NCBI GenBank assembly: GCA_963585895.1
Contig: OY757907.1
Coordinates: 105,779,430-105,843,429 of the forward strand
Source: Sepioteuthis lessoniana
Lineage: Eukaryota > Mollusca > Cephalopoda > Myopsida > Loliginidae
Reading direction: 5' to 3'
DNA length: 64,000 bases
Shown piece by piece: positions 58,063-64,000 of the stretch; position 1 is the first letter of the stretch; each line of letters starts with the position of its first letter. Position numbers and translations under genes: made by a program. The notes beneath the pieces are model-generated. The model made no database searches and was not told where the DNA came from. It saw only the letters and a list, made by a program, of their open reading frames with translations.

Positions 58063-58750
58063 TAATGATATTATAATTAATTGAAGCTAGCATCTAATAG
58101 TCATAAGTTTAATTACAAGTTTTGTTACACTGTAACTAAAAATCTCTTTATCGTACAAAGTAAAAATAATGAAAACTACTTGTCAGTCATGAATACATCA
58201 ATTCATATTTAAGCAGATCAAATAGTTATGATGAAACAGGGTACAATTTTAAGTCAAATTAGAAATGTCTTAGAGATGATTTAAGTTGCAAAATGGAAAT
58301 CAATGTTATTTCCAGACAGTTATTGTTTGTTCAATGAATGAAGCCGATCAAAAACAAGAGAGAAGATATATGAGCTAGTTTTGTTGTTTCAACAATAACA
58401 TAATTCTTAGAATTAAAAAAGTCTATGGAGAGAAAGAGATGAGAAAAAGAAAAAGTTTGTTTTGGTTTCTTATGGAGAAATGTTTAGTCACTGACAGCTT
58501 TTTCATACACACAAAATGGTTGAATCCGATCTGATAAGAATAAGGAAATCTTGCTTGAGAAAACAAAAAGCAAAATAGCATTGGCCTTTTTTTTTAAATA
58601 ACAAACTTGGAAGCAAGCTCAAGAAAAAATGTCTATAACCTATTTTCTACAAATAAAATGAAAATTTGAAAATCTGCCAAAATGTCACAAGGGTAATACA
58701 GTAAATTAGTCAAACTTTATATTCTAATATAATGTTATAAGAAATACAAC
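58063..58750. other. AT-rich stretch, nothing recognised
   Basis: No exon with correct phase for the host gene could be seen here on the minus strand. Confidence 0.35.
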
Positions 58751-59012
58751 CGGCTCATTGGTTTAGTGGGTAGACTTTTCACCAATGGTCTGGGAGACCT
58801 GGGTTCAATCCCAGATTGCGTCATGCCAAAGACTTTAAAAATGGTACTTGATATCTCCTTGCTTAACACTCAGCAATATGAGGTACATATCAAGGGTAAA
58901 GTGGAGCAATCCAGGGAAAGGAGTAGCACCCTCCCCAACACCTCGGTGTAGTAGCTATTGAAAATGGAGCCTTTGGGTCACCCTTGACTATGGTCGCCAA
59001 CTTTACTTACTT
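58751..59012 (+). mobile_element. SINE1 copy
   Basis: ctcattggtttagtgggtag, gggttcaatcccagattgcg, ending ggtcgccaactttacttact. The flanks ataagaaatac / attagaaatgc suggest a decayed TSD. Confidence 0.9.
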
Positions 59013-59054
59013 ATTAGAAATGCACTGTTGAAAATTAATGAAGATATATCAATA

Positions 59055-59947
59055 TGAGGGGCATACAATAAGTTTCCAGACTTTTTTCATTTGGGCATTT
59101 AAAATTGTCATAGACTCTTGAAAATTCAGTATGCTATTGTTATACATCTTATGAGATGACTGACCAATTTTTGTGATTTCAGGTTCAAATCAACAGCTAC
59201 AGGAGGAATTCGAATACACCCTACTAAAGCCTGATTGTCACCCCAGGTGAATTTCAAAAATGCAATCTGACACTTTAGAAGAACGATATGCAATAAAATT
59301 CTGTTTTAAACTTTGAAAAAATGCCACAGAAACGTATGGAATACTTCAGACTGCTTTTCGACCATCTTGCATGAATCGAGCATCAGTTTTTGAGTGGCAT
59401 AAGAGACTCAAGGAAAGCAGGCAGTCTGTGAGGGATGATGAGAGGTGTGGGAGGAGTAAGGAAGTCAGAACACCAGAGTTGATTGGCCAAAGGGTTAGGG
59501 TTACTATGTTGAGGTTTTAAGGGAGTTCAGGAAGAGATTCCGTTGGAAGAGGCCAGCACTCTTCAAATCGGCTAAGTGGCATTTCCAGCAAGACAATACA
59601 CCAGTCCACAACTCCATCCTTGTCACAGACTCTTTGACCAAGATGGGCATCAAGCCAGTTGCTCACCCTCTCTATAGTCCAGACCTTGCTCACTGTGACT
59701 TTTGGTTAATCCCTAAGCTCAGAGGCTGTTGTTATGAGACAATTGAGATGAAAGAGGCTGTGATGAAGGTCATTGACATGCTCATATAAGAGGACTTCCA
59801 TGGGGCCTTCCAGAAGTTGTTGGAATGGTACAACAAGTGCATTGCAGCTGGAGGAGATTACTTCGAAGGGAACTAGAGTTTCATGTGCGTACTATCAATA
59901 AAAGTGCCCATACGAAAAAAGTCTGGAAACTTATCGTATGCACCTCG
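59055..59947 (+). mobile_element. Mariner DNA transposon, internally deleted
   Basis: 893 bp bounded by TA on both sides (59053-59054; 59948-59949). Terminal inverted repeats of about 33 bp begin tgaggggcatacaataagtt and, reversed, cgaggtgcatacgataagtt. The transposase start (MQSDTLEERYAIKFCFK, 59260) and helix-turn-helix part (ASVFEWHKRLKES) are present. The C-terminal half has QQDNTPVH and YSPDLAHCDFW, the second and third acidic residues with 34 residues between them (mariner D34D). About 400 bp in the middle, including the first catalytic Asp region, is missing relative to a usual 1.3-kb mariner. Stops lie at TTTTGA and ATATAA points. Inactive. Confidence 0.92.
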
Positions 59948-60023
59948 TATATGAGGTGAAGTGAGAAGTTTGATACCATAATTTCCTAACATTTCTAATA
60001 GTATCCTTATGATTCCTTATGGG

Positions 60024-60150
60024 TACCTCATGAGGTATAAAGGTTAGAAAGTTAGATCCGCAGACCATTGTTAATGAGTTTGTTTCTCAATGGGTGCATC
60101 ATACTTCTGGCCTTGTGCAACATCTAAGCAAAGCTAAGCTAAGTACAAAA
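60024..60150 (+). mobile_element. SINE4 copy
   Basis: gggtacctcatgaggtataa, gagtttgtttctcaatgggt, then ggccttgtgcaacatctaag. Confidence 0.65.
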
Positions 60151-61466
60151 CTATATGCACAATTGCCTACACATACAACAGCATGTTATTTGAAATTATA
60201 TCATAAGTAATTCAGATAATGATATCAGACAATGTAAGTGAGAAATCTGACAAACGAAAAAAAAAAAAAAAAAAAAAAAAATCAAAACCAATTTATGGAA
60301 ATAATTTGTATGTCATGTGAATTCTACATCTTACAACAAAATTGTATTGTAAAAAAGGAATTTGTTGATGTAAGAGTGTTATTCAAAAAATTCTAAGCCA
60401 TACCTAGATTTTAGATTTGTTGCACATCTTTCACCATTGTAAGGGCCTTACCAGCAAAGAAATTAAGACAAAAATCTGAAATAGTTTTTCTAGTTTTATA
60501 AGAAGTTGTAGTGTATTGCCACAATAAAAATATTTGTGTATAGATCTGTGTAAGGCTTAAAACTTTTTGAACGACCCTCATAAATTGTTACGGAAATCGA
60601 CTTTGAATGTTAATTGTTTTGGAATTTTTCGAATTTTAAATCTGAAAATTTGTTTTGATTATCAGGGCTTTTACCAGGTCAAAAATGATAAACAGATTTT
60701 CAAAATTAAAAAGCTCTGAAGAGTTCATTTTCACAATGAATTATGTCAACAAATGCTATTATCATTTTAAAGATATTGTCATAATGAAGTTGTCTAAGTG
60801 AAACATTATATGAATAAATTGTTAATTTCAATAACTTGTTTTTATTTCCCTGGTGAATTTAAAAAAAAAAAAAAAAAATAAGGTAATTAGTCTATCTATA
60901 TAGATATATATATATATATACATCTATGTAGCGTGGCTATGTCACATTTATGTATAATGGCATTTAAAAGGTAATTATGCTCTACTTGAGCAGATACAAA
61001 TAACAAAAATTAAATTTTAGATATTATCATAAAAAAAATGCAGTCACATTCAAGACTGCAACCCAACAACCCCAAGAAAAGTTAAGATTGTTAGAATGTG
61101 GGGTTCTGCCAAATCCATCAACAGATTTTCATGTTTTCATCACTTGAATATTTTATAAGTGGCAGAATATTTACAAAGAACTTGAAAATGGTCTTTCAAA
61201 GTTAGTTTTTGGGGGTGGGGGTAGAACCTTTTTAAAAGTAGAATCGAAAATTGGCCTTTTTTTTGAAGAAATGAAGAATATTACATTTTTTTTATAACTG
61301 CTAGGACGAGAGGGATCTATGCAACTATTTCAGATACCAATAATGAGGAATTTATAGTTTTTATTTTCAAGTCTTATTTATAAAGCCAGTCATAAATTTT
61401 AGTATATATGTTGGAATAAAGATTAAAAAAAAAAAAAAATAAATAAAATGCTTGTATATAGAAATA
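60151..61466. other. Nothing recognised; poly(A) and TA runs
   Basis: A-runs lie at 60256-60281 and 60861-60877, and a ta run at about 60902-60920. No gene seen. Confidence 0.4.
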
Positions 61467-61892
61467 TAGGGTGTCTCAATATACATGGGACCCATATGAC
61501 TGTTGATTACTCTATAATGATGTGTTCTTTTTTGTTTCAGATTTGAAAATAATATACTATAACAATTATCAAGCCTCAATCACAATACCTTGGACCAGAG
61601 AGGATAAGATATTTTGCATCACTTCTTATTTGGAGAAAAAATCTTTCAAAACGGTCTCAAATAGATGCAACCCGTTAATATGATAATGATTTATTACTGA
61701 GACTAGAAACTAAAAAAAAACTTGCAGGTCCAGGAAGCTGATATAATAACAATTCAAAAAACATACTGATTTAATGCCAAGCTCAAAGGATGCATTTTTA
61801 CAGGACGTGTTCCAAATGACTGCCATTGCACTTGTCTCAGTAGTAAATCATTATCATATTAATGGGTGGCATCTATTTTGAGAAACCCTGTA
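61467..61892. mobile_element. TIR element with a repeated terminal block
   Basis: Left end agggtgtctcaatatacatg and right end (reversed) agggtttctcaaaatagatg, each next to TA. A further copy of the terminal block lies inside at 61654-61707 (gtctcaaatagatgcaaccc, ttaatatgataatgatttat) in inverse to the right end. 426 bp, non-coding; probably a mariner-type MITE. Confidence 0.55.
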
Positions 61893-62049
61893 CATTCAAA
61901 GAAAGCCTATTTTTACTATTCACTGCCTTAAAACAACTTTGGAAAAGTCGACATAACTGGAATAAACTGACAACTGATAAAAACAATTCATCTTTTATAA
62001 AACCAATGAATCCATTAGGTACTGAGTGAAAATAGACTGTATTCAATAT

Positions 62050-62450
62050 ATATGATTTGGAAACATTTTGTGGATAACATTTTTAAATATCCCTAAGCTC
62101 ATTTTTTTTGTATGAAGCTAAATGGTTTCGAATATTTCTATCTAACATGAATAATTCTATTTACTATTAGTCACTGATTTGCACACATTTAAATGGATTA
62201 AATTAAATGGATATAGATATATGATTTGTAAGTGAATAGTTTGTATGTAATTTTATTTTCAAATGAGTTAGAACTAATTTGTCTGCACACGATTGATATT
62301 GTTTATACAGAGTTAAATGGTTTCAATTACTGCTATCTATCACTAATAATTCTATTCAATATTGATCATTTGTTTGCAACCAGTGAAATTGTTTCAAGTA
62401 TTTTTATCTAACACTAATTATTCTATTGAATACTATGCATTGACTTGCAC
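62050..62450 (-). mobile_element. R1 copy, subrepeat region (split by SINE2)
   Basis: Repeated 'agttaaatggtttcaattac' and 'tgctatctatcactaataat' units. Continues at 62731. Confidence 0.7.
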
Positions 62451-62730
62451 CCGTGGTGTAATGGTTATCGTCGCAGGAATTGGACACTGTGGCACGAGTT
62501 CAAATCCTGGACTGAATGCATTTCACATTGCACTAATACCCTTGGGAAAGGTATGAATCCAATTATTCTCCCTCCAGCTATGGGTAAATAGTAGGGCAGA
62601 CTAGGTTCTTCAACCTTGATGAGGCAACTAGTCCAGGAGAAGAAAAACTCTGAATTCAAACCTGTTAAACTCCGCTTAAAAATTGACCTTGTGTTATATC
62701 CTACCCGAGCGGAGGGGTTGGTTAAATATG
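62451..62730 (+). mobile_element. SINE2, full length, inside R1
   Basis: 280 bp: gtggtgtaatggttatcgtc, gagttcaaatcctggac, and ctccgcttaaaaattgacct. Flanks attgacttgcac (62439-62450) and attgactagcac (62731-62742) match at 11 of 12. Confidence 0.93.
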
Positions 62731-63064
62731 ATTGACTAGCACACAGTTAAATGTTTCCAAGTATTGCTATGTACTACTAACAATTCAATTAAACAGTTAA
62801 ATAAGTCATTTGTTTACACACAGTTTAAATGTTAACTAGTTCTATTTGGCCCATAGCTAGGATCCGATCAGGTGCTATAACTCTGAGCCAGGGTGAACCT
62901 GGGAGTAATGGCAATGAAGGGGTATCTGAATTCCCCAAAGCTCTAGGGATGGAGCCTCACCATCAGAGGGTTTAATGTCACATCCAAAATACTCTTTGGG
63001 AAGCTGTTACTACTCTGCAGAGATGCAGTCACTGTATTCTACAGCACCATTTGATCAGGCTGCC
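62731..63064 (-). mobile_element. R1 copy, head part
   Basis: atccgatcaggtgctataac, gtgaacctgggagtaatggc, cagtcactgtattctacagc. Confidence 0.8.
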
Positions 63065-63106
63065 AGTTGGTATGATAGTTTGGTATAAACTATTATATAT
63101 CAGCAG

Positions 63107-64000
63107 TGTTAAGACATGCCAGTTACTTCCCCTGATACTCTTGAGATGAGAAGACGTTATTCGAGGACCGGAAGTAAACAAACGTCCATATTGGTTGATG
63201 TGAGAGTGTGAGAAGAAGGGTGTAATAAAGGTGTGTCTGTATGCAGAGTGTTATAGTCTGAGTTCTTTGTTTTTACCAATGGTAGAAGAGCTAAAAGACA
63301 CTATGGGTTCTAAGTATTTTCCTCCACCTGCATTGCTTACAGATAAATACAGTACATGGAGAAAGGAAATGAAAATATGGGAACTCGTGACTTCACTGGA
63401 TAAAACAAAAAGAGCCCGCATGGTGTTTTGTCATAGGAAGGAACAGCCAGAGAAGCTGTTTTGGAATTGGACACTGCTGTTCTTAATTCTGAGGATGGAA
63501 TGAAAAAATTGTATGAAAAACTGGATACACTTTTTCTGGAAGATGTAAACCAGTCTGCCTTTCGAGCATACAAAACATTTGAAAATTATTAGAGACCACC
63601 TGGGATGTCATTAGAAGATTTTCTGATTGAATTTAGCCGACTTGTTGCCAAATTAAAAGACTTTAACATTCTTTTACCAGAACCTGTACTTGCATTCAGA
63701 GCACTAAAGAGTGCCAATATCACCAAGGATAACGAAAAATTGGTCAAAGCTAATGTCAGCGAGTTAACGCTATGTTCCATGTCAGAACAGTTATGGAAGA
63801 TTATGCATAAACATTCTTCTAGCGATTCATCACCCAATACTTCACCTGTTGTGGTAAAAAACGAAATAGATATTGTTAACTATGCAGAAAATAACCAAAT
63901 GGACCCTACTGAAGTATATTATGGCCGCTCCTCATATCGACGTGATTCGCATTCTAATAATTCGCGAGAAAAGATAATCCTTGCTGGAAGACAACAGGGA
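63107..64000 (+). mobile_element. LTR-type retroelement, 5' part (fossil)
   Basis: A Gag-like coding region runs off the right edge of the window, preceded by a possible short LTR beginning TGTTAAGACATG at 63107. Near 63283, tggtagaagagc resembles a primer-binding site of the initiator-tRNA kind. Peptides such as FPPPALLTDKYSTWRKEMK at the start of the protein are of the kind found in Gag of Copia-like elements; this family call is tentative. It looks broken, with a few breaks in the visible part. It follows directly on an R1 copy. The rest lies outside the window, so age and completeness cannot be judged. Confidence 0.55.

Overview
The window is AT-rich animal DNA, about 95 percent non-coding and packed with interspersed repeats. 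One host gene is clear. On the minus strand, four exons lie near 56.0, 47.7, 16.8 and 6.1 kb. They splice in a consistent phase (every intron is phase 1) into about 190 residues of a four-helix membrane protein of the TMEM272 ('transmembrane protein 272-like') family, ending at a stop codon at 6035. Introns of about 8.3, 30.8 and 10.5 kb take up most of the window. The first coding exon lies upstream of 56.1 kb and was not found. Huge repeat-filled introns, an RTE-type LINE, RLE-bearing (R2/NeSL/R4-like) LINEs and several tRNA-derived SINE families fit a coleoid cephalopod, most likely an octopus. That assignment is an inference from recognised repeat families, not from a database match.

Layout: 0-6.0 kb is the 3' flank, with fold-back/MITE structures and little else. 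From 6.2 to 16.7 kb is intron 3, with an RLE-LINE tail, SINEs and a decayed RTE LINE (12.5-14.56 kb). From 16.9 to 47.7 kb is intron 2. It holds many copies of a SINE-like family that I call R1, solo-LTR-like fossils, an 879-bp element with inverted LTR-like ends (24.1-25.0 kb), a Jockey-like LINE remnant (32.9-34.3 kb) and several RTE 3' ends. From 47.7 to 56.0 kb is intron 1, with the best-preserved RTE copy (51.13-52.53 kb). From 56.1 to 64 kb are SINEs, an RTE 3' end, an internally deleted mariner (59.06-59.95 kb), a MITE and, at the edge, the 5' part of a broken LTR-type Gag region.

The repeats form a nested record of insertions. Several copies have clear target-site duplications (TSDs), which give exact ends and relative order: R1 inside SINE3, a solo LTR inside R1, SINE2 inside R1, and RTE 3' ends inside R1. 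R1 and SINE3 share the same 3' tail, which suggests both are moved by one LINE. I see no rRNA operon, functional tRNA gene, CRISPR array or other complete protein-coding gene.
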